Assembly (NCBI GenBank): GCA_045837725.1
Contig: JBEWZL010000232.1
Coordinates: 372,001-436,000 of the forward strand
Direction of reading: 5' to 3'
From: Vermamoeba vermiformis
Lineage: Eukaryota; Tubulinea; Echinamoebida
DNA: 64,000 nt
Made by a program: the position numbers and the translations under genes. The notes beneath the pieces are model-generated. The model was not told where the DNA came from. It ran no database searches and saw nothing but the letters and a program-made list of their open reading frames with translations. Positions 54,815 to 64,000 of this stretch are shown here, piece by piece. Every line of letters starts with the position of its first letter. Within the stretch, counting starts at the first letter, position 1.

Positions 54815-55484
54815 TAAGAAAATTCTTATATAATTTGCATTATATAATGCATCGACAGTAGTCAACACTTGGTGGTAGTTTGTTGAAGTGCGTGATCGAG
54901 TTTTTTATCGAAGATCAAACTTGAACTTGCTACAACGAGTATGTAATTATATAATCCCAATATAAATGGCGTATTTGTGATTAGTATTAGCATATTATTT
55001 GCCGCATATTATATTATTCTTCCTTGTGTTTAAAAATTTGGTAGCATGTGTTTTGAAAATGACCCGCAGGTCAATGTGTTCCAAAACAAACGAAATCTGT
55101 TCTGCTCAGTTTATTTTACATTAATGATTGCCATACATTAATTAGGCAGAGTTGTATTAGATATTATTGACTTAGGCGTTCAAACAAAATTACCCAAAAC
55201 AGCTCGTGATCTGCTGCACAACTGGTTCAATAACGATTTTATTTGCAACAATAATACAGGTATGTTTACATAGTAATGTGAAATATCGCTATTATTGCTT
55301 TACAATATTGGAGATTTTAACCGAAATTAATTTTTAATTATTTACTTTTGATACTTAAGTCATTTAATGCATTAAATAGCATCCTGATAATTACAAATAA
55401 TATTTGGTCATTATTTATCCATGTTGACTCGTTATTAAATTTCGAAATCTTTGTGACAGATCAGTTTGACAGCCCATCCGAAAC
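54815..55484. other. Upstream region of the RhoGEF gene with possible 5' exons
   Basis: 670 bp without a clear gene. A coding-looking stretch at about 55147-55260 (DIIDLGVQTKLPKTARDLLH, then NWFNNDFICNNNT) followed by a good donor suggests an exon. A start could lie near 55048 (MCFENDPQ), but I could not find splice phases that join this to the frame starting at 55485, where a stop lies in frame just upstream. Confidence 0.4.
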
Positions 55485-58400
55485 ATGGACAAATACAAGG
55501 GGAAATACAAAGAGCTGCTGCAATTCGTTAAAGAGTTGCAATCGGAAATAAGCACATTACAGGCTTCAGCTTCGGGCACACAGCTTTCACCGCACGTTGA
55601 ACGAATCTACAACTTGATCTCCGACAAATTAAACGAGAAAAATAAGAAAAAGGTATGACGAGCTATACCATAATATTATAAAGCTAAATTTATTGATTAT
55701 AGAAGCGTCTGTCAAACCCCGATACTTCAGCCAATATCACAAGTCCGCGCCAATTAAAAAATTCGTCCTCATCAACTCCTAAAGAAGCAATTAACGCGGA
55801 AAAATCTAGTGCTAAAATAGACATGAGAAGTTCCGCCCAAGTAGCTGTTCCTACTGTCCTTTTATTGGGCTCACCAAATTCTGTGAAACTGAAAAGTGTT
55901 GATGACCGAGTTATTCCGCCGATCTCCACGACACAAGTACAATCAGCAAAGCTTAAAGACTCGTCAAACAACGAAAAATCGAATCAAAACACGAGCACGA
56001 AAGAACCAGCGACAACTCAACCCGTGTCACCCAGTGAAAGTTCGCAACAAAAAGTCGAAGAGAAAAACAGTAGCAAAGGCATCGATAGCTCTAACAGTAG
56101 CAGCGCGGGAACTCCTCTCGGTACACCTGGAACAAGTGGCAATAATACACCTGTGGGCTCACCTAGCGCATCATCATTCTTCGCCTCTGCACGACCCACT
56201 TCAGTCATGTTGGCACGACCGAATTCAGGAGAGTACGCTGGGGAAGGACAACAAGATTCCACGGCACAAAACAAAGGCGGATTTATTGCTCGACAACCTT
56301 CACAAAGTGTTGTCGGTGAACGTCAAAACAGCGGCTGGAACTTCTCGTCGCGTGGTCGACAAGAGCGACCGGCAGAAGTTCAAATTGGCGCGAAGACACG
56401 CACAGCGACTTCAGATAATGTCCCAGTCGACACTCCAACAGTTTCAAATATGACACCTGTCACTGAAAGCGTATTTGTTACACCAACTCAAGATGCAAAA
56501 TTAGCCGACCAATCACTTCAAGCGGTTGACAGTCCAGCCAAAACTGAAGTGAGTACCACGGTAGAAATGAAAGAAACAATGAATGAAGTCCAACAACAAC
56601 AGCAACAAGCCAATGAAAGTGTCAATAATGAAGTACTGGCTGAAAGTGTCACGAGTGAAAGCACTGTAATTTCACTTGAAAAGACTGAAGTTGTGACTAT
56701 GACTTCTGAATTCAAGTCTAAAGCCAACAACAATAACAATCGCAATTCACTCAACTTGGCGCCTGATTTTCGGAGCCCGTTCGATGATTACAACCCACTC
56801 GAAGAGACAATCATTATGCCCTCGACACATGCTTATAATAACGAACCCAATCCAATGGAAGACACAATTATAATGCCCTCGACGGCTAGCTTTAATGACG
56901 AGCCAAACCCGATGGAAGAAACAATTGTGATGCCGTCATCAGTTGACGGAAGTGCGCCGTTCCAACAATCAACCAGCACTTCAGCGGACGGTTTTAATTC
57001 TCCGCAGTTACAGCCTCGTTACAGCATGTCATTTAATTCTCGGAAATCGATCAGCCCTGGTAATGCGCCGAGAATTACGCTGATTGGTGCAAATAGAAAC
57101 AGAGGTGACTCCGGCGACAGCGGATCTCCGAGCGACAGTCCAAAACAACGATCAGCCGCAAAGACTTATTCGAGCGATTGTAAGTGACAGTATTTCCATA
57201 TTAGGAAAGTCTCGCTAATGTCTTTTTCTTAGCGCTGGTGAGTCCAAAAGGTGAAAACAAAATCATCAAGATTTATTTGCCCAATCGATTGATGCACAGT
57301 GCGTTCTTGCCCAAAGACAAAGTACTCAAAGACGTGTTGCAAAAACTAGTTGAAACTCGTTCAGATCTGACCGATCCAAACCTCGTTGCCAAGGACCTTG
57401 ACGGCACGCCGTTGGACGTCAATTTAACCATTGGTCAACTTCCAGCGGAGATATTGTTCGGAGGTGCTAAGGGTAAGAGAATCATATTTTTATAAAGTTC
57501 TAATTTTAACTGCTGTCTCTCAGAAAACGAACCAAAGTCACAGGAATCATCCGAAGACGAAAAAACTGCAAACGTAAGAACGAAATTTCGCGATGAATTA
57601 TCAACTAATTGTTGCTGTTTTTGTAATTAGAGACCCAAACGAAAGACATTTGCACCAATTAAAGGCTTGGCAAAAAATCTCACTTTGCGCGCCAAGAAAA
57701 ATCGTGACAGCGGCTCCATTGAAGTGGATTCAATTACTGAAGTCAAAGCGAAATCTCATTTAGCACAATCCGCATTAGATGTTACAACGACTCCGAGAAG
57801 AAAAAAGAGCGTGCTAGTCGATGCCCTGGTTGACTTACCGAAATTTCAGCGAAGGCCTGACAGCAGCGACATGTCGAGTCATTCAAATGTAGATAGTTTA
57901 ATTGACAGGCCTGCATTCCAAAATAACAACGATTCTGCTCCTGGAACACCAGAAGTTCCTGGTAAGAGCCATAACTATTATTTCCTAAAAAGGAAAAATG
58001 CTAATTTTATATTTGCAGTCGCCGTGGCACCCAAGCCAAAGAAATTCGAGCAAAAAATTCAATATATTTTGGAAGAAATCGTTAAGACCGAGGCTGACTA
58101 CAGAAATGACCTTATTAAGTATATGGACGTAAGTCAGAGTGATAATTTCTTTCATGAACCGGAAAGTTTATTTGACACGTGTCACCCTTAAACCAGATCT
58201 TCAAATTGCCACTCAGAAAAGAAGAAATTGTCACGCCCGAAGAAGAACAACAATTGTTTATTAACATTGAAGACATTGTCGTTTTGGCCGATCAAATGAC
58301 CGCAATGTTTGAAGTAATGGTGGACATCAATAACCCTGACACGTGTCAAGTAGGAGAAGCATTCATACAAATGGTATGTCCAAATATAGTATATTCTAAA

Positions 58401-59263
58401 TATAGCTCATAATAACATTTATTTAGTTGCCGCAATTTGAGGCGTACAAAAAATATTGCGGCGGGCAACAAGCCGCGAATAAATTATACGTCAATTTAAT
58501 GAAGACTAACAAACGATTCAAGAAATTTATAGACGTAAGTAATAATACTATATATGTAGATTAATTTCTTATTGTTATTTTTAGATGGCGAAAGTTCAAG
58601 CGAACTTGCAAGATTTGGCCTCGTTTTTGATCAAACCGCTTCAACGTATCACAAAGTACCCCCTATTACTTAACGAACTCTTAAAAGAACTTCCGCAAGA
58701 AAATCCAGATGTGCCTAAAATTATCGAGGCTAAGACGGCTATTGAAAGATTGGTCAATGCAACCAACGAGACCAAGCGTGTTGCGGACGCCGTAGAAAAG
58801 ATTCATACATTAGATGAACAACTTAATTGGGATAAATATGTCAGCGAAGGCGGGGAGAAGATAGTATTAAGTGATATTATGGATAGAGTCAGTTACATTC
58901 GTGAAGGCGATTTGAAATTGTTGAGCAAGAGCGGCGAACAAAAATTATTTGGATTATTATTCAATTCTTTTTTGCTCGTTACAAAAATCGACGGCGAAGA
59001 ATACAAAGTCAGATATGTAGTCCCTATGCAAAATCTATACGTTTGGAACTTGGATCCGGCCGAAGGTGCGTAAAGCCGAAACTTTGCAATAATTTACTGA
59101 GCTTCCTTTTTTAGCCCCCGATGCCAAATTTGGATTTGCGTTAGTGAAGAGCGATTCAAAGTTCAGATTGAATCTTTGCGGCATTAGCGAAGCAGACAAA
59201 CATGATTGGATGACCAAAATCAATCAATGTATTTTTATCAAATTTATTGCATACAAAAAGTAA
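55485..59263 (+). CDS. RhoGEF with Ras-binding-like, DH and PH domains
   Basis: Starts MDKYKGKYKELLQFVKELQS, a coiled-coil. A long Ser/Thr/Asn-rich region follows (about 55700-57180), including three 19-residue repeats ending ETIIMPS. Then a ubiquitin-like/Raf-RBD-like domain: NKIIKIYLPNRLMHSAFL, then DVLQKLVETRSDLTD (about 57241-57470). The DH domain spans exons from about 58020 to 58800: QKIQYILEEIVKTEADYRND (CR1), IEDIVVLADQMTAMFEVMVD, SFLIKPLQRITKYPLLLNEL (CR3). PH domain: DLKLLSKSGEQKLFGLLF to EADKHDWMTKIN, ending at 59261-59263. Activates Rho/Rac GTPases; the RBD suggests control by Ras/Rap. Two TGACACGTGTCA palindromes lie within its DH region (58173-58184, 58337-58348). Upstream exons are possible. 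Confidence 0.85.
56792..56941 (+). repeat. Three 57-bp coding repeats in the RhoGEF linker
   Basis: In-frame units start at 56792, 56849 and 56906, exactly 57 bp (19 residues) apart. Each contains NP(L/M)E(E/D)TI(I/V)MPS. The spacers between the cores (STHAYNNEP, STASFNDEP) have diverged more than the core, which suggests selection on the core motif. Confidence 0.8.
57196..57205. promoter_or_regulatory. CArG-like box CCATATTAGG in a RhoGEF intron
   Basis: Matches the SRF/MCM1 consensus CC(A/T)6GG with TTT...AAA flanks. It is in mid-intron and so is not explained by a splice acceptor. A similar site (CCTAAAAAGG, 57984-57993) lies in a later intron of the same gene. Confidence 0.35.
58173..58184. 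promoter_or_regulatory. TGACACGTGTCA palindrome, copy 4 (RhoGEF intron)
   Basis: Exact copy in the intron between two DH-domain exons, close to the 3' splice site region. The next copy lies only 164 bp downstream. Confidence 0.45.
58337..58348. promoter_or_regulatory. TGACACGTGTCA palindrome, copy 5 (RhoGEF exon)
   Basis: Exact copy in the following RhoGEF exon (encoding PDTCQ). Confidence 0.45.
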
Positions 59264-59310
59264 AGCTTAGCTCATCGATAAATTTCCAACACAACGCTCT
59301 AAATACTCTA

Positions 59311-62300
59311 TTATTTCTTGATTAATTGTGCAACAACTTCTTCGAGCTTCTCCAATCGTTGTTTCAATGCTACGTAATCCTCTAAAGGCACCATATTGTT
59401 GTTGTTGCCTGGTACTTGCGCGTTTGGTGCAATATTTCTACGAGGAGTTGGTACATATCCTTCTAGCTGCTCGTCTCTTAGCGTTTCTGAAAAAATGAAA
59501 TTTCGTTAATATTTTCATGAACGCATTATCCGATTGTAATTCTAGCGTACCTAGCATTTTGTTTTCTTCGTAAGGATATTCGGGCAATAAAATTGACATG
59601 TTGCCTGCTGGAACGAAGTTTGTCGCTTCGATGTTATAGCGCTGTAGTGATGGCTTGAGACTGACAGGGTACGGGAATCCATTGCCCCACACGAACACTA
59701 GACCGGGATTAGATTGATTGCCTTATAAGGAAAGTATGTATACTTACGTTCGTGGTCTTTTGACAAGGCGACGGAATAACTATATTCCGCACCAATCTTC
59801 AAAAACTGAGGCTCCACTTGGAATATTGCAGAATTGAACTTGACTTCCCTAATTTGGTTAAACGGCTCTTCTAAATCGGGGAACGGAAGCTCACTGAATG
59901 ATCGAGGGTTAGGGTTTGCCTTACAATCAATTTTTAAGTACGAGGACTTACTCGCTGAATGTGCCCAATTCACCTTCAGTATTAGAGCCAAAAGAATACA
60001 GCTTGTTATTATCACCTAGTAATAGAATATGCTTGGCACCGCTAAAATGATTGAGCCGTTAATGAATGAAGATCGGAAATTAGATCTGCAAATTTACCTC
60101 GCAATCTGAACGATTCTAACGTCAGGCAACACGATCTTTTTGTTCACGACGAATCCGCCGTCTGGGTAAGTATTACCAAAATAGTAAAAACTTCCTAAAT
60201 AGGAAAAATCACGTGAGCTTGCCGGTCTCTTTACAAAGCACCTTAATTTTCGTACCTCTATTTGACAGCATAATCACGTGCTCGGGTCCACAAGCCACAT
60301 CCACAACAGGATTGTCGATGAGTTCGTTTTCTTTGAACGCGAAATTAGCCATTTCTGGACCAACGCTGATTAACTGCGGATAAGACCCGATATTTTTTCC
60401 GCCAATCTTGCCCCACATGAACACGTGGCCAGTCTTTGAGACAGCAACGATAAATTGACGGCCGCATGCCACTTTTGTGACGACAGTGTTTTGCAATGAC
60501 CGCACGACACGTGGATTTGTTTCGAGGAAACTTGAGAAACCGAGACCCAGAACACCTTCTTCACCCGTGCCCTAATTAGGAAAGTCAGTAATGCTCATCG
60601 GTAGTATCTCCATAATCCCATCCTTACCCAAGTGAAAAGCAAGCCCTTCTTCGTCAATGCAACACTAACAGAAACTCTAAAAAAATTGTGTTAACAAATA
60701 AAATTGATAAAATTAATCCTTGCAACGTATTTTTTGAACTTACGAAGTTGGCACATTTTCATCTTCTACGACTCGGTGACGAGTAATCCAATCTCGATTG
60801 ACATCTAAGTCAACAATTTCTTTGCCAACGAGGCCTTCAATCAACGACACTTCGTTAAACGGCTTTTTGGCGCCAAATAGGTCAATGCGTTGAGTTAGCC
60901 AAGTGAATGATTTGCCCTAACCCCTCAGTATTAATAATTTTATGATACTATTATAATAACATCCTCTAGTCTTACCGTTTCTGATATTGCAGCAACCGTA
61001 ACGTTGTTTCTTTCGATGATTTTTTTAGCTCGTATTGCACTGAGTTGTGGGAAAATAGGAACAACGCTGATAGCTCCGTTCATCAATCCATCACAATCTA
61101 TGATAGAGATCAATGAGCTACGACTCGTAATCTCTTTATATGCTTACCATGAGTTCTCCATTCTTGGAAACCAAGCGTCAAAGTATGAGCTACAATTAAA
61201 AATCAGAAAAATTTTGTCGCGTGAAAATTTGATAAAAAAAACGTACTGTGATTGAAAGGCACAACGTAAGTAGGCGGGAAATACCAAGTTGAGGATAACG
61301 TGTCGAAAAATCCAACGAGCAAAAACTTGTCGTCGGCTGGAACTTGATCCCAGACCTCAGGCGGAATTTCGAGCTCGCCTTTAGAGCTATGTAGAGTTGG
61401 TTCCCACAAGAAGTTATGGTTGTGGTAATTCCAATAATGTTTGCTACGTATTGCTGCTACTATCCTCGAATTATAAAGCGGAATATCCTCCGGTATATTG
61501 TACGTGACTTTGATTGGCTGAGCCGGATCCACTAAAAAAAATCATTCAGCGTTGTCCTCTACGTATTATATTCTAATAAGTGTCTTACCAACGCATGGAA
61601 TATCAATGCGACCGAACATATAAGCAACATTAAACTTCTTCATCTGTTCCTCATTCGTCCAATCAACGTACAAATTGACACCGCTACTTTCCTCGAATTT
61701 CATTACTGCATTCAAATATTAATATTAATATAAATATTATAAAGATGTAGCATAATATTATTGGTATTATTTTTTAAAATTAATGAATATTTTTTGACTC
61801 CCTTACGCTGGTTAATCCAAGCTTGAGAAATTGGGTGATAATAATCGAACTGATGTTCTGCTTCTGGTGGCATGGTGTAATGTGAAGCAACAACGACCCA
61901 ATTGCCATCAGCATCGTGCTCATAATTTCTGCCGTACGCTACAGCAGTGATCAACGGCTTTGGAACTTCTACGCCGAACAAAATTCTACAACAAGTCCGT
62001 TAGAAAAAGTAGTAAGACTCATTGCCATCATAATAACGTTATTACCTTCGAGCAGCTTTGTTCAAAGGGCACTTCGATCCAATCCACAAGCAGTGGAAAA
62101 TGTAAGCCCATTGACGGTAGTTATGAGCTCTCAATGTGATTTCCGATGCAGCCGTTAAATTGTTGATGATCAAGAGTGTTGAAAGAGGGAAACTCAGTTC
62201 TTTGTTGCGTTCTTTGACTCTAATATCCTTAATGCACTCAGTACCTATCAATGATTATTAATATAAATTATTTAATGGCAAAAAATAATTATAGATCCCA

Positions 62301-64000
62301 AAAGCATTACCTGCAACTTTGCTAATTGCATACAACGCGCCACCAAAGGATGATTCGGCCAGATCGAAGTTTTGTTTTGCCAAGTAAATGTTTCCTTGAA
62401 TGAACAAAAGCTTGGCGGCTAGCTCTGCAGGCACCACTTGATAAATCGATAACACCTCTCTGGCCTCTTGCAGTATGCCGTGTGCTTCGTCATATTGCTT
62501 GCCGTTGAAACTCAACATTGCCTCGTTAACCAAGTGCCTTGCCTTGTCCAAAGACTGGCGGACCTCGGGATTTCCAACTTCTACAGTCGTTGCAATTGTA
62601 GCTCGAGGTTCGATGGACGCGATCATTTCTTCACTGAACGGGAAGTCCGAATCAAAGAAGTGCGGGTCATTTTGAATAGCCATCAATAGAGCCAGCTTGT
62701 ACTTGATGCCAATAGCATTGCAGATCGAATGGAACAGCAAGTACTTTGAAATATCCTGTCGCAGGTTGGTGGTAGTGAACAGTTCGTCGCCCTTTAACGA
62801 AGGTCCGTACTGTCCGAACTTGGCTTCAATTTGAACTTTGATGATATGAGTCCAGTAAAACTCCGAAGCCTTTGAATTTCCGAGCAAGATGTTAAGGTAC
62901 TTCGTAATTGCTGATTCGTGTCTGTCGTGGAACTTTCTCAACTTGCGCGCCAAGAAATTTTTCACGCAGCGACAGATCATTTCGAACAGCATCAACCTGC
63001 GATAAAATCAATAAATGCAATCATAAATAAGGCTGATTTTCTTACGTTTGCAATCTTGGACTCGTAGTGAGTGAGCGTAACAAGCCCAAATATCGAATGT
63101 TGACACCGTACTTGTGCATGACTTCTTTCAACATCTTCGTCGAATCAACGTACGGCGAATTGTGAGTAAGGTCATGAGCGAGTCTTTAAACACGTTAGAT
63201 TTACTTATGATGAACGTTAAGACGTACTTGTTAATGACAACTTGGCGCAAGTGATTGGTGGCCTCGAGCACTGCAACGTTGTGTGCTTTGTAGTTGTCAT
63301 CGAACCGCGTGAAATTCGTGAACTGCGATTCTTTGGATTAGTCAACAATAACGAGGTGTTGTTACTGAACTGCGACTTACGGCATCAGGATTAAGTGCCT
63401 TCTTATATTGCATGACGAGCTCAGGACGAAGTTGGTAGAACAAGAACCGAGCGTCTAATCCATAAATCAAGTAGGCCTTGCCGTAGATTCGTTTGCCCGC
63501 CAGGCCCGATGCCAACAAGTTCACGACACTGTTCTCTGCCTCGTCATAAAACAACGTGCCTTCGCTCAATGACTCCGAAGTCATGTTTGTTCCCAAAATC
63601 TCTTGTAGATCGGTTTGCTCGACATCAATCTTCGTAGCAACTTGTTGATATTGAGCACAATCAGAGGGGTCAAGTTTGATTGCCGTGACTTCGCGGTAAG
63701 GGCACTGCAAGCTGTTAGAATCATCGTCTTAAAGACTACAATATCGTACCTCGGGTGGAAAGACTCGTGCTGTGTCCAACACCTACATCGTGATGTTATT
63801 TTTAACTACCCAAAATGAATCCAGTAAAGCCCTTACGTAATATCGCCCGTCATTGCCCCGATGAACTTCTACATCTGCAGCTGCCCACACGGTTTTCTAA
63901 CAGGAGTTAGGACGTATTCATAATACAATTAGTTTGTAAAGATACCTTTTCGGGGCTGACTTTGTGCGGTTGAAGGTTCAGCAAACGACCAGCTTTCTCC
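59311..64000 (-). CDS. Clu domain - TPR-like - RCC1-repeat fusion protein, 5' end outside the window
   Basis: Read from the right edge: TVWAAADVEVHRGNDGRYY and VLDTARVFPPE are the end of a Clu domain (CLU1/TIF31 family), followed by the Clu-adjacent helical part (MHKYGVNIRYLGLLRSLTTS, FEMICRCVKNFLARKLRKF) and TPR-like helices (KAR-HLVNEAMLSFNGKQYDEA, IYLAKQNFDLAESSFGGALY). Exons continue in phase through an unassigned beta-rich part (61980-61250: GVEVPKPLITAVAYGRNYEH, DKFLLVGFFDTLSSTWYFPP) into RCC1 blades (about 61200-59480: TVAAISETGKSFTWL, GTGEEGVLGLGFSSF, KVACGRQFIVAVSKTGHVFM, GAKHILLLGDNNKLYSFG). It ends with a coiled coil (EDYVALKQRLEKLEEVVAQL), stop 59311-59313. Every junction that I checked between 62310 and 60540 keeps frame, so one gene is favoured over two. 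Likely role: mitochondrial positioning or mRNA binding plus an RCC1-based partner. Confidence 0.7.
59480..61200 (-). other. RCC1-like beta-propeller portion of the Clu fusion
   Basis: Domain entry for the C-terminal part of the gene at 59311-64000. At least four blades show the V-x-x-V-A-C-G...H-x-x-x-L...G-x-x-x-x-W-G pattern: ETGKSFTWL (about 60905), SVALTKKGLLFTWGTGEEG (60660/60570 across an intron), KVACGRQFIVAVSKTGHVFM (about 60475), DVACGPEHVIMLSNRG (about 60300) and GAKHILLLGDNNKLYSFG (about 60030). RCC1 propellers act as GEFs for Ran in the founding member but are general protein-binding modules elsewhere. Confidence 0.7.

Noticed and set aside
30571-60580. CArG boxes at 59721, 60194 and 60571 as regulatory sites
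   Set aside because: On the minus strand these coincide with 3' splice sites (pyrimidine tract plus TAG or AAG), which explains them without a MADS factor; kept only as part of the wider motif finding.
61712-61981. Separate gene starting in the exon encoding FGVEVPKPL
   Set aside because: There is no ATG, and the upstream exon joins it in phase, so it is treated as part of the Clu-RCC1 gene.
1-64000. Transposons, viral genes, CRISPR arrays, bacterial contamination
   Set aside because: No transposase, reverse transcriptase, integrase, capsid gene, regular spacer array or intron-free bacterial operon was found; spliceosomal introns run through nearly all genes.

Overview
This is a gene-dense eukaryotic window: about 27 protein-coding genes on both strands, nearly all split by short AT-rich introns (mostly 50-120 bp, GT...AG, donors usually gtaagt or gtacgt). 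Exons are moderately GC-rich, intergenic gaps are 40-600 bp, and many genes face each other head-to-head or tail-to-tail. The gene set (RapGAP, RBD-DH-PH RhoGEF, Clu/RCC1 proteins, F-box/LRR and F-box/WD proteins, augmin HAUS3, MRD1, ELOF1, ICMT, secreted polysaccharide- and peptide-degrading enzymes) fits a free-living protist, most plausibly an amoebozoan. The species is not identified. No rRNA, tRNA, CRISPR array, transposon or virus was recognised. All exon boundaries were read by eye from splice signals and frame, so gene ends are firmer than internal joins.

Layout. 1-13.5 kb: end of a RapGAP gene (+), a seven-TM-like protein (-), augmin HAUS3 (-), an unrecognised gene followed by an F-box/WD-like gene (+). 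13.8-27 kb: a sugar-related block. Two paralogous genes that each fuse a nucleotide-sugar transporter to a luminal glycosyltransferase-like domain sit in opposite orientation (13.8-16.3 + and 22.0-24.4 -). Between them are a nucleotidyltransferase-HAD phosphatase, an intronless APH-like small-molecule kinase and a LamG-like membrane protein; a GH32 invertase follows. 27-37.5 kb: F-box/LRR gene, a tandem pair of tiny genes, an unknown gene, MRD1, ELOF1 and a methyltransferase, all on the minus strand. 37.7-54.8 kb: secreted cyanophycinase-like peptidase, secreted heparinase/alginate-lyase-like enzyme (with a frame break), a Clu-domain gene, an F-box gene whose body is CpG-depleted, an MFS transporter (-), a GPI-type kelch protein and ICMT. 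55-64 kb: an RBD-DH-PH RhoGEF, and a very large minus-strand gene whose splice phases join Clu, TPR-like and RCC1 domains and which runs off the right edge.

How the genes may work together. The 13.8-24.4 kb block reads as one route for an unusual sugar (or sugar-like) residue: the kinase phosphorylates a precursor, the nucleotidyltransferase activates it, the transporter half of each fusion moves the nucleotide donor into the Golgi lumen, and the attached luminal domain transfers it. This is an inference from domains and clustering, and is the main candidate here for an undescribed system. Other notable signals are five exact copies of the palindrome TGACACGTGTCA, a start codon split by an intron in MRD1, and a 2-kb CpG desert inside one gene.
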